A DNA stretch of 64,000 bases from Thinopyrum elongatum (GCA_011799875.1 CM022301.1:86199667-86263666), one strand, 5' to 3'; counted from the first letter of the stretch, positions 49,291 to 60,599 are shown. Numbers and translations: made by a program. Notes: generated by a model from the letters alone, not told the origin.

Positions 49291-50682
49291 AGCCGGAGCA
49301 GCAACAGCTCCGACTGATGTGGACGTCGCCGCCGAGGGAGCGATGCCATGGAGGAAGTGGCCGGCGCCGCCGCCGTAGATGGAGCCGCGCCATGGCGGCT
49401 CGGGACCGAGCGCGGGCAGCACCGTGTGATCGAATCAAGAAGAAAATGCAGCGATTAGTGTAGAACCTCTTTGGTGGCGCCGATTAGGCCTCAGCTTCAT
49501 CCGAGGAATCGGTGATGGTGCTGCTCTTCCGGTGGTGCAGGTGAAGACGGTGCTGTGGGAATGGAGGTGGCGCGAAAGATGATGCAAACATCGGGGCAGC
49601 TCCTTGGAGGTGGAGTACGGGGTGGCTGAACTAGCGGGACGGCGAGATCGACGACGGATCCTCGTCCGGTGCGGTGAATGAGGGACGTCGAGCTGTTGCG
49701 GTGGACGATGCCGGCTGGGTGGCAGTGTGGGGCTTCGCGGGTTTTCACGGCCTCGGTGTACGAATTGGGGGGGGGGGGGTGGAGGGGATGGGAGGGGGGA
49801 ACCATGGCTTAGGGACGCGCTTGTACGAAATGTGGGGTAAGTTACGAAAGTAGCCCCACCGATTTGAACTAGGTGGTTCTTTCGGTTCAGGGGTATCACA
49901 GGAATTTCGCGTGTTGGGATTTCACAGGAGGTGGGAGTTTTCGCGCGCGTTGTAATTTTGGGATAGCAAGGCGCGGGTTGAGCTGGAGGGAATTTTAGGA
50001 GCACAACAAGACAAAGAGATATCTTAAAATTTCGGGATAACAAGGCGCGGGTTGAAATTTCCGGACAAGCCTAACGTGTATACTATATCAAATCAATTCG
50101 CACTTCGCTCGACGAAAAAACCAAAAAGAAATCAATTCGCACCACACAAGAGAGTCTAGTCCTGTGTACTGTACCAAATCAATTCGCACTACAAATGCCA
50201 TTCAAAACTTTGAATCCATGTTATGTTCAATTAAAATATTTCGCTACGTGTATAATGCATGCAACCTGCTACTCAAATGAACATTTTAGTGCATTCCAAA
50301 CGTATATACTACCGCTTCAATATGAACTAAATTTGAATTCGTTTCTCTATTTGAATAAGATCTACAATCATGACTGTTGTCAAGTTAAACCATTTGAATT
50401 CGTGTCTGCATTTTAATAGGATCTACAATCATCATTATTGTCAAGTTAAACCATCGTTTGTATATTATCTTCACAGCACACCACATGATTATTGTCGAGT
50501 TAGATATGAACTATGTGTACTATATGAACTCGAACTCAATTTTTGAATCCACTTTATGTTGATTTCAAATCATAGTACATTTCAAGCTCTAGCTAGATCT
50601 TCATAATCTAAACCATGTCTCATATGTATAATGTGTTTATCACATAATGTATGGTGCCCCCCTATGCCTACAAGTATTTAAC

Positions 50683-50900
50683 TGTGAGTTGCAAACGCCA
50701 CACATTATCACAAATTCAAATAAAATGTGAGATTGTTCGATATATAGTATGGTTTAGATTGTTCGATATTTAGTTATGAGCTGCAAACGCCACACATTAT
50801 CACATATTCAAATAAAATGTGAGATTGTTCGATATATAGTATGGTTTAGATTGTTCGATATTTAGCTATGAGTTGCAAACGCCACACATTATCACATTAT
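50683..50900. repeat. 92-bp tandem repeat
   Basis: GCAAACGCCACACATTATCA occurs at 50691, 50783 and 50875 with near-identical sequence between. The left arm has a single, diverged equivalent near 13930-13960. Confidence 0.82.
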
Positions 50901-51059
50901 AGTATAACATGTCCAAAACCACACCACGCGTATCACCGCTATATTCATGCATGCATAGGTTTATAACACTATGATTTCTTATTCAAATATATGAATCCAC
51001 TTTCATATTGAATTTTGATCTTTGTTAGTCTCTTACACCCACACAATCCTGTAACCTTT

Positions 51060-52100
51060 GTAGCTAGCACTAACTTTCTCTCGTGCATGCACACGCCCTC
51101 CTCGCCCCCCTCCCTCAGCATTCTATCCATCGCGCACATTCATTTTTTTTCTTTAGGTCGTTCTCCCACGGTCTCCACAACTCCTTCTTTCCGACACACA
51201 CCGGTCAATAAACCTCTCCAGCGATGTCTGCCTACCACATACACACACACTTTCCATCTCCTCCTTTCTCTGTCCATGCCTCGTGTCTCGCATATGGTCC
51301 CACACATGTGTAAACTCTCGCCCCTCTTTTCATCGATCTCACAATCGCACACTCCTCCCCCTATCTAGCTAGTAGGCCTCTCGCACCACCTTAGCTCCAT
51401 CTCTCTCTCTATCCGTCTCTCTGGGCCTTATTTGCCTCTAACAAATGGATGTACACCGACCGATCTCCCACTATGCATATAGCTAGCTAGGTCGTTTATA
51501 ACTCGTTTTCCCCACGCGTCGATCGATCTACCTCATTAGTTATGTCTCTCCCTTCCTCCGACACACAACAATTGATCTACCGATCTAGTTAGGTCTGCTT
51601 ACCAAATACATGGTCCCCCTTCATCATCCATGCATGCCTCCCGACACATCTATCACGCACACGCACACACAGAAACACATCCCCAATCTTCTTGATATTG
51701 CAGTTGTACCCTCAGCTTGTCTAGTAGGCCTCTCCCACCATCTCCGAGAAGCAACTCCACCACCCCTCCGGCGCCCTACCTCTCTCCCCCCCCTCTCTCT
51801 CTCTGTCCCAACCTATTTCCCGTCCTTCACTTATGTATGGATGTCGATCGATCTCCCTAAAGACATAGCTAGGTCTCTCCTTCTCAACACATATACGAGT
51901 CGATCTACCTCTCGAGCTAGGTCTCTGCCTCCCCCCCCACACACACCGATACATCGAGCGCTCTAGTCATGTCTCCCTACCACACACAAACTTGCCCTCT
52001 GCCCTCTGACATTCCGGTAGGTCAGTCACCCTATATCTTTGACGTGCACACACACAATTTCGATGGCTCTCTTCATCGATCTCGCACCCACACACTTGAT
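51060..52100. repeat. Pyrimidine-rich degenerate tandem array (right arm)
   Basis: CTCTCTC, GATCGATCT, CTAGCTAGG and ACACACAC phrases form degenerate units, the reverse complement of the purine-rich array at 12840-13780. No gene is present. Confidence 0.6.
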
Positions 52101-52876
52101 CCTCTCTTCGACTCTATCGATATCTATGACCCCTCCTTCTCTTCTCGTGGATCGCCCCCTCTATATATGATATAGACAGGCCTCTATTTCACACACATTG
52201 CATGTGTCAAAATTTTGTTTGAGATATCATCGACACATATTCCCACAAATACATTCACGAAATCACCCCCCATAACAAAAAACACTCACGAACGCACACA
52301 CCATCTCTCTAGGTTTGTATCTCTCTCTCACACACCCATGTAGGTGGGGGCGTGCACGAAGAGAAGAGGTGCACGCACAGCGCACGTACTCCCACCTCTT
52401 TCCCAACCACACCCGTGCGGGTACACTGTGGAGCTCATTTCTGTATGAAAAGGCAGCCCACGTGGTAATTTGACACGTGTACTGGTTGTCCACTTGATGG
52501 AGGATCGTGTACCATGGGTGAACAAACAAATTGCGACTTTACGCGTTATTTAAAAAAAGAGGCAAACCATGTGGGGTCTACCTTAGAGGCAAGGCTCTAT
52601 ACACTGGAGATGCTTTGTATTACTTTTGATGTGTCCCGTCAACTCGCAAAACTAGGAGAAGCTTGCTTAGTATGCCCTGTCCCCCGCCCACGGGCGTGGT
52701 GGCTCGCAGAGTCACAGGACAAGGAGAAGCTTGCTTACTACGCCTATGCCCGCTCCCTCGCCCGCGCGCGCGGTGGCTCATTGGACGAGGAGAAAATTTT
52801 ACCACTCCCTCCGTTAGACGAATATACTCCTCGTCCCTACCTTGGTTAGAGAGATTATCATATTCTTTGAAATATA

Positions 52877-52957
52877 CTCCCTCCGTCTCATAATATAAAA
52901 GCATTTTTGACACTAGTGTAGTGTAAAAAACACTCTTATATTATGGGACAGAGGGAG
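52877..52957 (+). mobile_element. Stowaway MITE, 81 bp
   Basis: CTCCCTCCGTCTCATAATAT is inverted as ATATTATGGGACAGAGGGAG, flanked by TA on both sides. Confidence 0.9.
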
Positions 52958-52984
52958 TATGTCTTTTAGCAGATTTTGATATGA

Positions 52985-53090
52985 ACTACTAGTACATACT
53001 CCAAACACTGATGTATATAGACGTATTTTAGAGTGTAGATTCACTCATTTTGCTCCGTATGTAGTCCATATTGAAACGGACGTAGTAGTA
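52985..53090 (-). mobile_element. Stowaway MITE fragment
   Basis: The reading TATATAGACGTATTTTAGAGTG followed by TTCACTCATTTTGCTCCGTA is the interior of a common Triticeae Stowaway family. The ends are incomplete. Confidence 0.6.
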
Positions 53091-53699
53091 CGCACTCTCC
53101 CTCGCCCGTCGTCCCTCGACCCTCGCCCACGTGGTGGACGTGCAGCAATTCTTTCAGTCTTAGATAGCCAGAACCATATACTGTAGTACCATCATTGCTT
53201 GACTTCCCGAAGAGGCGAAGAGCCAAGCGCAAGGTTAATATTTTTTAGATGCCAAGCGCAAGGTTTATAGGAGAACGAGTAGTAGTTGTACTAGTAGTAG
53301 TACATACTGTATGAGGAAGAAGGCAACAAGAATGTATGTTTTGCGTGACAGTCTCTTCTTACAGGACGTGCTAGACCTAGTGGACCTCATTGTTGCAATG
53401 GGAGTACTATCATAGATGGCATGATTCAAAGTGGTGGGCAGCAGGAATAATTCGGAGTTGCTTAGTCTTAAACCCCATGAAGAAGTCCCATCGAAAAGAA
53501 TAGCCATCCTCTACACGTGCTCCTATGTAAAATGAGTAAATGAGACAAAAAGAGAAAGAGACAAAGTAAAAAAAATCACCAGCCTTAGAGCCAGCCCTAT
53601 TGTATCAGTGAATGATATTTCTACGTCGTGATTGACATGGCTATATTATTAACCATGCTGCGGAGGTAGCAGCGGACTTTTATTTATTTGCAGAGGTAG

Positions 53700-53810
53700 C
53701 AGCGGATGGATATTCAACGAGGAGTGAAATGATGGCTGCTTCCTCGGTCAAACATAGAGAAAGGTGGGCCTCATGATTTGATGGCTTATTAGTCATTATT
53801 ACTGCCTATA
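53700..53810 (-). repeat. Dispersed 110-bp module, copy 2
   Basis: Contains ATTCAACGAGGAGTGAAATGATGG and TTAGTCATTATTACTGC, matching 10440-10560 in the same orientation. The copies at 55580 and 63725 are inverted relative to this. Confidence 0.55.
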
Positions 53811-53876
53811 CTCTTTGCCCATATAATAACCGCGTGGTAGAGTAGTGGGCTATACTTTTAATAACCATGCTCGAAG

Positions 53877-54149
53877 ACTAGCCACAGTGGAGAGTAACAT
53901 ACACTAGTAACATACACATATCCCTAGACTATATTACTACCTTCAATCATAGTGGGTAGTAACATAAGTGTAGTGTGATGCAAAGCTTCATTTATTAGGT
54001 TATAGACTCATATTGCATTGGGACATGTGATGTTACAGTAACTAGCTAAGTTACTCAAACTAGCTCTCCTCATTAACTCATTGCCACATAAGCAAATTTG
54101 CTGAGCTGGACTCGATGTTACTGCTGAAATTACTCCCACTGTGGCTAGT
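53877..54149 (+). mobile_element. MITE with 14-bp TIR and 5-bp target duplication
   Basis: Ends are ACTAGCCACAGTGG and CCACTGTGGCTAGT, directly flanked on both sides by CGAAG. The related sequence at about 52350 has one CGAAG and no element (CACGAAGAGAAGAGGTGC), which is an empty-site equivalent. It has no coding capacity; the superfamily is uncertain. Confidence 0.78.
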
Positions 54150-54154
54150 CGAAG

Positions 54155-55000
54155 AGAAGAGGTGCACGCACCCACGCACATAATACTAGTAGCACTCTTT
54201 GCGTCTTCCCCAACCACACACGTGACACGATGGAGCTCATTTCTGTACGATGATGCAGCCCACGTGATAATTTGACGCATCTAGTAGTAGTTACTCACTT
54301 AATGGAGGGTCGGGAACCATGCATGAACGTACGCAATATAAATAGGTTCATATGGAGAGAAAAAGAAACCGCTGCACTATATACATAGCCAGGAGCCTAC
54401 ACGGTTGCTTGCTGGGGTTGCTCTCTTCAAACTCTCTCGCACAAAATGACTGTGGCCGCATCTCTAACATCCGGGCGGATCACGTCCGCTGGGGAAGGGG
54501 TGGATTCTTTGTGTAGATGCGGTCGCCGTCGCCGACGGGGAAAACCCACTGTCGGCGCGTCCCGATCAGGGGTCCCCACCATTCTCTCTCACAAAGCCGG
54601 TGCGGTTGCCTTCGTACCTTGCTCACTGCCGCGACGTGGGCAATTGCTGCCTCCCACCACCCTCCTCTAAGCTAGCTACATCTCGACATCCCTCAGGTAC
54701 AACTTCCTTTACAGCCGGCTTGCACCACTGCCCCAGCTGCCCACATCGCTCCATGTGGATATTTCTCTACTTCTTTGCTCCGCACATACCTCTACTGGCT
54801 TCTACTGTATTTGTGATGAGTTTATGTCTCATCAACTAGTCCCACTAGTCTTATTCTAATCACACCTCTTCAATTTCTTTGCCACAGGGATGCTCAGCTC
54901 GATTTTAGTGAAACTGCACAAAATGATCCGATGGTCAAAGGGTTGCAAACTTCATTTCTTCAGAAGGTTCAACGTCGCCAGCAAATTAAAGCCCGGTTAG
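54155..55000 (+). other. Unidentified gene-like module (right copy)
   Basis: A promoter-like region (54170-54330, with CACGTG sites and CAATATAAATAGG at 54333-54345) is followed by an ATG at 54446 opening 74 codons rich in Arg/Ser/Gly. Then comes a CCTCAG|GTACAA donor-like site at 54697 and a later segment after CCACAG (54888) reading LSSILVKLHKMI in one frame. The left copy at 12300-11130 has the same order. I recognise no protein family. Confidence 0.3.
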
Positions 55001-55047
55001 GGTTTAGGGTTCAAGGCCTAGGGACTGCATGGATCATTTTTTCCTTT

Positions 55048-55145
55048 AGCTGTCTCTGTTCCAAAATAAGTGTCAACTTTAGTGGTACAACTTTGTACTA
55101 AAGTTGGCATAAAGTTGAGACACTTATTTTGGAACGGAGGGAGTA
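55048..55145 (+). mobile_element. Small Stowaway-like MITE
   Basis: CTGTTCCAAAATAAGTGTC is inverted as GACACTTATTTTGGAACGGAGGGAG. The left end is slightly degraded (GTCTCTG for CTCCCTCCG). Confidence 0.75.
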
Positions 55146-55579
55146 CATATTGGCTATGATCTGTGAATCATTGAGATGCAATAGCATGCATGTTAGTCTC
55201 CTTTGTATTTGATGGAATGTTGCAACGGGCAACCTTGGACGCAAGATACATGAAACAGAAGCTGGAAGCTTCATAGCATTGTACAAATTTATCTCACTGA
55301 GAAATTACAGTACGTACTATGTACTACTACTAAAGAGTTAGGTGTCGCACGGTGTCCAGAAAATATGGTGATAGTGTGAGGTTGGCCATGTAATCACTGA
55401 GCTGTCGTGTTTTCGCTGCTTTCGCACTCCTCCACTGTAAGAGTGGAGAAAATTGTAAAGAGTGGAGATGCTCTACCTCCTTTCGCCAAAATGTGGGACA
55501 TCCAGCATCCGGTGCACGTGTCATGCACCAAAGTAAAGTGTACAGTGAAACTGAGACTCAACACGCTCGTACCACCTCA

Positions 55580-55690
55580 GTAATAATGACCAATGAGCCG
55601 TCAAATCACATAGACCCGGCAGTAAGTTGGACGGACGAAGCAACCATCACTCTTTGTTGAATCCGCTTCTCCCTTCAACGCAGGCGCCAG
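55580..55690 (+). repeat. Dispersed 110-bp module, copy 3
   Basis: Shares AGTAATAATGACCAATGAGC, GTCAAATCACAT and GACGGACGAAGCAACCATCA with the copies at 10440, 53700 and 63725. Confidence 0.6.
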
Positions 55691-55699
55691 TGAGAGGTC

Positions 55700-56262
55700 G
55701 CGTCCGCTCTGCACGGGCATGAATGCGGCACCGATTCTCTGGAGCGGCACTGACCATTTCGGGCGGGAAGCGCGCGCGGCCGATGGAGGGGGTTTCGGTG
55801 GGCCAGGGTGGTCAGGAGCGGGCGTGGTTGCTGTCCCGACTGGACGTCCGAAAACGAGAAGATGCATCGACTCTCGCGGCTAAATCGTAGTACTACACAC
55901 AATCTCTCTGTAGGTCGATGTGTCGCTCTCTCTAACACACACACGCTGTCAAAAATAAACACACACACACACACGCACACACAGGTTCATGCGCCGGGGG
56001 TCAACCGCTATATCTGCAGCCGCGGGATTTGACGCACGCGGCTGCCGAATTTGGAGCATTCCGGCCGCCTGTGACTGCGCCTTGCCATGGATTGTCCGGG
56101 TACCGGGTCGCACAACAATGGCAATGACTGCCGGATTTAGTTGTTGTTCACTTCGGAGGGTCGTGTACCACACGTGAATGATAGTAAGTGCGACCGGGAG
56201 GCATGGAGCGTTAATTGCGAATTGACTCCTTCAAGCGTTAAATTTTCTTCGCGTATTAGCAT
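55700..56262. other. Unclassified GC-rich region with (CA)n
   Basis: No gene is recognised. A (CA)n tract lies at 55958-55983 with a shorter one at 55936. The phrase GGTCGTGTACCACACGTGAA (56159) resembles the promoter-like block at 52500, so more dispersed copies of that block exist. Confidence 0.4.
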
Positions 56263-56600
56263 TGCCCTCCGTCACAGTTTACAGGAAGCGCTTCAATTCT
56301 CATGCATTTCCACCACCGGAGGGATTTTAGGCGCGTTTGGTTTAGTGCCCAGTTAATTAGGTCATCGTAACCGCAACCAAGCCCAAAATTTTCTCTCCAT
56401 GCAGGTGTGTACGCGGGGTGGAATAAATGCATGCATGTGTGTACGTGGACTGAAAGCACTCCATGCATGTGTGTACGCATTAATTTCTTCAGTAATTGGG
56501 CGCCATGGTATAACTCCCGATGCTATTTTTCAGTCCAATCGCTAATCACCTTGGTCCGAGAGATTGTTGATTCATGCCCTGTAAACTGTGACGGAGGGAG
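56263..56600 (+). mobile_element. Stowaway-type element, about 340 bp
   Basis: GCCCTCCGTCACAGTTTACAG at the left is inverted as CTGTAAACTGTGACGGAGGG at the right. The interior has three CATGCATGTGTGTACG copies. It is non-coding. Confidence 0.75.
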
Positions 56601-56690
56601 AAATTAAATAAAGAGTTCCGTTTTATGCACAATTTAAAATGATTTTTATGGAGATAAAAAGATAACCACTCCAACTATATAGGAGTATAT

Positions 56691-57300
56691 ACTAGCAAGA
56701 TGCCCGTGCATTGCACGGAACATCAAGATGCATTTGTATGAGTAGTTTATCTTGTGGGAGAAAATGATGAACCTCAGGCCCTATTTGCAAATGTGGAGAG
56801 GGATGTGGGTATCTTTTTGCAAAATTGCCATAGTTTCCTTCCTATCCGTCAGATATAAATCGGATGGCCTATATTCCAGGATGGCAGGCACACCATCATC
56901 ACCAACTCTATTTTTTATAATAGTAGAGATACAGATATAGAGAGTAGAGATACGCTGCAGCCTCAGCGCTTGTTTTCTAGGGTTTGCTCTCTTCACACTC
57001 TCTCCACTATATATATACTAGCAAAATGCCCGTGCGTTGCACGGAACATCAAGATGCATTTGTATGAGTAGTTTATCTTGTGAGAGAAAAGGATGAACGA
57101 GGGAAGTCCTTATCTGCAAGTGTGGAGAGAGGTGCGGGTATCTTTTTGCAAAATTGCCATAGTTTGCTTTCTATCAGTCAGATATAGATCGGACGGTCTA
57201 TATTACACGATGGCAGGCACACCATCATCACCAACTCGGTCTTTTATAAGAGTAGAGATACACGCTGGAGCCTCAGCGCTTGCAGTTGCTCTCTTCACAC
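56691..57300 (+). repeat. 326-bp direct tandem duplication
   Basis: Two units start ACTAGCAAGATGCCCGTGC (56691) and ACTAGCAAAATGCCCGTGC (57017). Both contain GGAACATCAAGATGCATTTG, TATCTTTTTGCAAAATTGCC, GGCAGGCACACCATCATCAC and CCTCAGCGCTTG, and both end in a CTCTTCACACTCTC leader-like phrase. Confidence 0.82.
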
Positions 57301-57426
57301 TCTCACCCTCTCCAGATCTAAACAAGACTGCATTGGCCTCTCTCCCCTCACTACTGGTCAAAGAGCCGACAGCATCCCGTCCGCCGGGGAAGGGAAGGAG
57401 GCTTAACGCTGTCGCCATCGGCGAGG

Positions 57427-58690
57427 GAGCACTACAAAAAAAAAGACACATCCGTGACATTTTGGGCCGAACGAATTTTTTTTCTGTCATGCTTATGACA
57501 CTTCTATGACGATAATTGTGACAAAACCCGGTATCATCATAGATGTGGTGGGATCCTACTTCTATGACAAAAAATCATGACAGAAAATGGGATTTTCGTC
57601 CTGGGCGGGACAGAGACACAGCTGCATGACATTCTTTGGGCCGTCCATGACGGAAAAAATCGTGGTAGAAGCAAGGGCGAGGAAAATATCTGGGAGTTCC
57701 CGGTTACAGTGGGTGGTCGGGGCCCAGCGATGCACGGAGGGATTGCGCGTTTCTCTCATACACGTATCCGTGTGTGTGCGAGGCGTTGTGCTCTAACCGA
57801 ACCCGAGCAAGGCATTCGCTTACTAAACCCGAGCGATTGCACTAGCTACGTTACTGAACCCGAGCGATCGATCTCTTGCTGTTAACTGAACCCGAGCGAT
57901 TCCTTCGCTACTGCTGCTAACTGAAGCCGATCGAACCTGCTGCCTCTTGATGAACAGTGACCGTTGTTGGGGGTTGGATGAACAGTTCCCGGTGGGGTTG
58001 GATGAATAGGACCCCGTGTTAGTGTAGAGGCCGTTGCCGCTGGATGAACAGGACCCCGATCGAGGAGGCCGCCACACCCGAGCTGGTTGGGGGTGGATGA
58101 ACAGGACCTCGTGGAGGGCTGGTTGAACAGTAGCCGGTGGAGGGTGGATGAACAGGACCCCGTGGAGGGCTGGTTGAACAGTAGTCGGTGCAGGCGACCC
58201 CGTGGATGAACAATAGCTGGTGGAGGCTGGAGGAAGTCGACGATGGATGAACAGTAGCAGGTGGAGGCTGGAGCGGTGCACTAGACGGTGGATGAACATT
58301 AGCCCGTGGAGTCCCGTTTTGCGGTGCGCCACACCCCTCCCGATGAACATGACCCCGTTTTGACCGTAGGTGCTCAAACACAAGTCTGTTTCCTCCGTTT
58401 TGCGGTACGCCACACCCCTCCCGATCAACAGCACCCCGTTTCGACCGTAGGAGCTCGAACAAAAGGCCGTTTCCTCCGTTCTGCGGTACGCCAGACCCCG
58501 TTTTGATCGTAGGAGCTCGAACACAAGTCCGTTTCCTCCGCTTTGCAGTACGCCAGACCCCATTTCGGTTGTTCCGTCCAAGCCGGTTGGCTCCCGATGA
58601 ACACGCCGCATTCCATTGCCTCCTGATGAACACAACGCAGTTTCTCCATTCCGACCCAGCCGGCTGGCTTTCAATGAAGAGGACGTCGTT
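57427..58690 (+). mobile_element. CACTA 5' terminus of a second family, with subterminal arrays
   Basis: CACTACAAAAAAAAAGACAC opens at about 57432, followed by TCCGTGACATTTTGGGCC. Repeats include GAACCCGAGCGAT (57797-57900), GGATGAACAG(TAG/GAC)C (57955-58310) and an approximately 75-85-base unit with CCGTTTTGCGGTACGCCA (58315-58560). The long minus-strand frames here are products of these repeats. No TAGTG-type 3' end was found before 64000. Confidence 0.72.
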
Positions 58691-58959
58691 GGCTAATGAT
58701 TGAGCCCTGGCCGTACATATGCGCGAGTAGGCGTTCGAGACCGCGCCCGTATGTACGTACGTGGGCATATTTTTTGGCATCTGGCTATACGTATGTGTAC
58801 ACGGTTTAGACTGGACTGCTTGAACTGCTACGTCGGGAGCTCTACTACTACACGTGCCGCTGCTTGCTCGGCCACGGTTCATCATTGCAGAGAGACCGAT
58901 CGACCAATATGTACGTACACGTTCGCGACCAGACAAACAAGGCTACATACGCTTCGATC

Positions 58960-59240
58960 GGGTGGGTCCCAGCTGTCAGGGAGGATAAGGACGCACTTCC
59001 TTGCGTGCGAAGATATAGCTAGTGGGTCCCAGCTGTCAGGGGGAAGAATCATTTTTTTCGTGCCTAATATGGAGGCACTTCCTTGCGTCCGAAGATATAG
59101 CTGGTGGGTCCCAGTTGTCAGGGGGGAACCATTTTTTTTGCAAAATACAGAGGCCCTTCTGGTGGGTCCGCGCTATCAGGTGGAGGAATCATTATTTTGC
59201 GCGTAATAAGGAGGCACTTCCTTGCTGCGGTCGTGGACCC
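58960..59240 (+). repeat. GTGGGTCCCAGCTGTCAGG tandem array
   Basis: Units of about 60-75 bases recur at about 58963, 59022, 59103 and 59161, each with a GGAGGCACTTCCTTGCG-type tail and a T-rich ATCATTTTTTT centre. Further diverged units lie at 60480-60610. Such GTGGGTCCC arrays are common in grass CACTA-associated DNA. Confidence 0.7.
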
Positions 59241-59700
59241 AGCTGTCAGCCTCTCCACGTACAGTCCTCTTCCGATGGAACTCGTTCCTTGACCACGTTG
59301 ACCACGCCGCGCCGAGAGCACCAAGGCGGTGGACGACGGCGAGGCCTAGGAAGGGAATCACCCGGAGCCGGGGAAGACTCGGCTGTTGTTTCCCACGCAT
59401 AGGGGAGTACGATGGTTTACTGGTTCGGCTGCAGTGTGAGGCTGCCATCGCCGGAGAATAATAGGAGGTCTGAGTGAGTAGAGGGATGGCTAGGCCAGCG
59501 ATGGCAGTAGGGTGGGGCGGTGAGGCCTGTGCGGCAGCACAGCCGGCCACGGGAGGAGGGAACAGGCAGTCCTGCCGGCACTGGTTTGAGCGGTTGGAGC
59601 AGGAAGAGCAGAGATTGAAGAAGCACCACGGCCGTTGGATGGACATCCAACAGTCACTACTCTTGTGTGTTAACTAAGTTGACACGGCCTTGTGTGCGTG
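59222..59700 (+). repeat. About 0.45-kb duplicated segment, copy 1
   Basis: Shared in order with 60600-61060: CGACGGCGAGGCCT, AGGGGAGTACGA, TGACTGGTTCGG/TTACTGGTTCGG, GCCGGAGAATAA, AGAGGGATGG and the GGAGGAAGA stretch. Both end near a GTTGACACGGCC / GTCGACACC phrase. No coding frame is conserved. Confidence 0.65.
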
Positions 59701-60430
59701 TCAACCTTTTTTTTAGGAAAGCGTATGTGTCAACCTAGTAGGCCCACAAGTCAGCCTCAAATATGTGGAAAACAACATACAACCCATCTGCCATTATTGC
59801 TAATAAATGTATAGCCCATTGGCTAATTCTTAAGGATTTTTTTAAGCCCATATTCTTTTTGTTACCATTACAGCCCATATTCTGGCCACGGTTAAAAATT
59901 CAACGAATTTTTCATGTTTTGGTGCGGTCTGAACTGTTTTTAATCCCAAAATTTCGAATCACGTTCAAACTAATTTAAAAATAATAAATTTATATAAATT
60001 TAAAATCCAACATAATTTTCCCCGCAAAAAAAGAATTAAATTCGAAATCTTGAAATCTTAAAAAAAGATATTTGAATTTAATTGCCGGTTTGCTGTGTTT
60101 TTAAAATTTACATCCCATTTCTTACTACTTCATTTTCTGGGCAAGCGAATACATCGCTCTCGCCTTAAGATTTGCAGCCCAGCAGGGCTGAGAAAGCAAG
60201 TAGGCCTCCATTGGGTATTTCTTTAGAAAAGGTAGAACTAGGCTAGCCATTTTCAGAAAGAAAAAAACATAACTGGGCTCATGATGTGGTAAACATAAAA
60301 CAAAACCCTGGCTAGACGGGCCATAGCCCCCGCACAGCCCTGTTGTTACCATGATCCGTCTCTAAAACTAGTAAATAACTACTACTTGTTCCTAAAAAAA
60401 GTAAATAACAACTGCGCGATCTGCTGGGTC
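59700..60430. other. AT-rich region with CAGCCCAT motifs, no gene
   Basis: Many TACAGCCCAT phrases (59763-59880, 60105) and A/T runs are present. No frame longer than 75 codons and no domain is present. Confidence 0.4.
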
Positions 60431-60599
60431 CCTGGTGTCAGCCGCTCGTTGTGTAATTCTCTCATTTATTGACTACGTTGACAATGGCGTGGGCCCCAGA
60501 TGTCCAACCATTAGGAGGAACCATTTTTTTGGGCTTTTAATAACGAGGCACTTGCTTGCGTACTGCCATGACCATGGTGGGTCCCTACTGTCATCCTCT

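Larger units (their letters stand above)
44100..49805 (-). pseudogene. CACTA-borne Transposase_24-type gene, decayed (right copy)
   Basis: Minus-strand exon-like parts: a Pro/Ser-rich first exon (49805-49440), a module at 48720-48460, one at about 47560-47490, three acidic modules (47040-46860, 46580-46400, 46075-45890), a Thr/Pro-rich exon (45370-45040) and the NCS segment (about 45030-44980). A 110-codon C-terminal frame (44432-44100) is still open and rich in Glu, Leu and Gln (RHEAEGLRKSL, LEDLSAKQEKV), likely coiled coil. The WKYYTEDE...DDDWERLVLYW core of the left copy is absent here. A 13-base G run at 46422-46434 disrupts one module. Its role in CACTA transposition is inferred from family. 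Confidence 0.6.
42565..52540 (-). repeat. Right arm of large inverted duplication
   Basis: The reverse complement of 12310-21749, in the same order. Relative to the left arm it has an extra acidic exon module, a longer minisatellite (45480-46810), about 300 extra bases (48150-48450), an expanded GAGCAAGAGC repeat (49020-49290) and a 92-bp tandem repeat (50683-50900). It lacks about 560 bases corresponding to left 18550-19110. Confidence 0.82.
52600..53240 (-). repeat. Outer duplicated block (right copy)
   Basis: The reverse complement of 8520-8790. It contains two copies of GAGAAGCTTGCTTA (52657 and 52721), and two MITEs sit inside it (52877-52957 and 52985-53090). Confidence 0.55.

Noticed and set aside
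48925..49422. 165-codon Leu/Ala-rich minus-strand frame
   Set aside because: It is encoded by the GAGCAAGAGCAG simple repeat. The left-arm equivalent shows a different length and frame.
57823..58936. Two long overlapping minus-strand frames (283 and 305 codons)
   Set aside because: They arise from tandem repeats in CACTA subterminal DNA. The residue pattern simply repeats (RTGSCSS, RRKR, FIHR-type), with no domain and overlapping frames.
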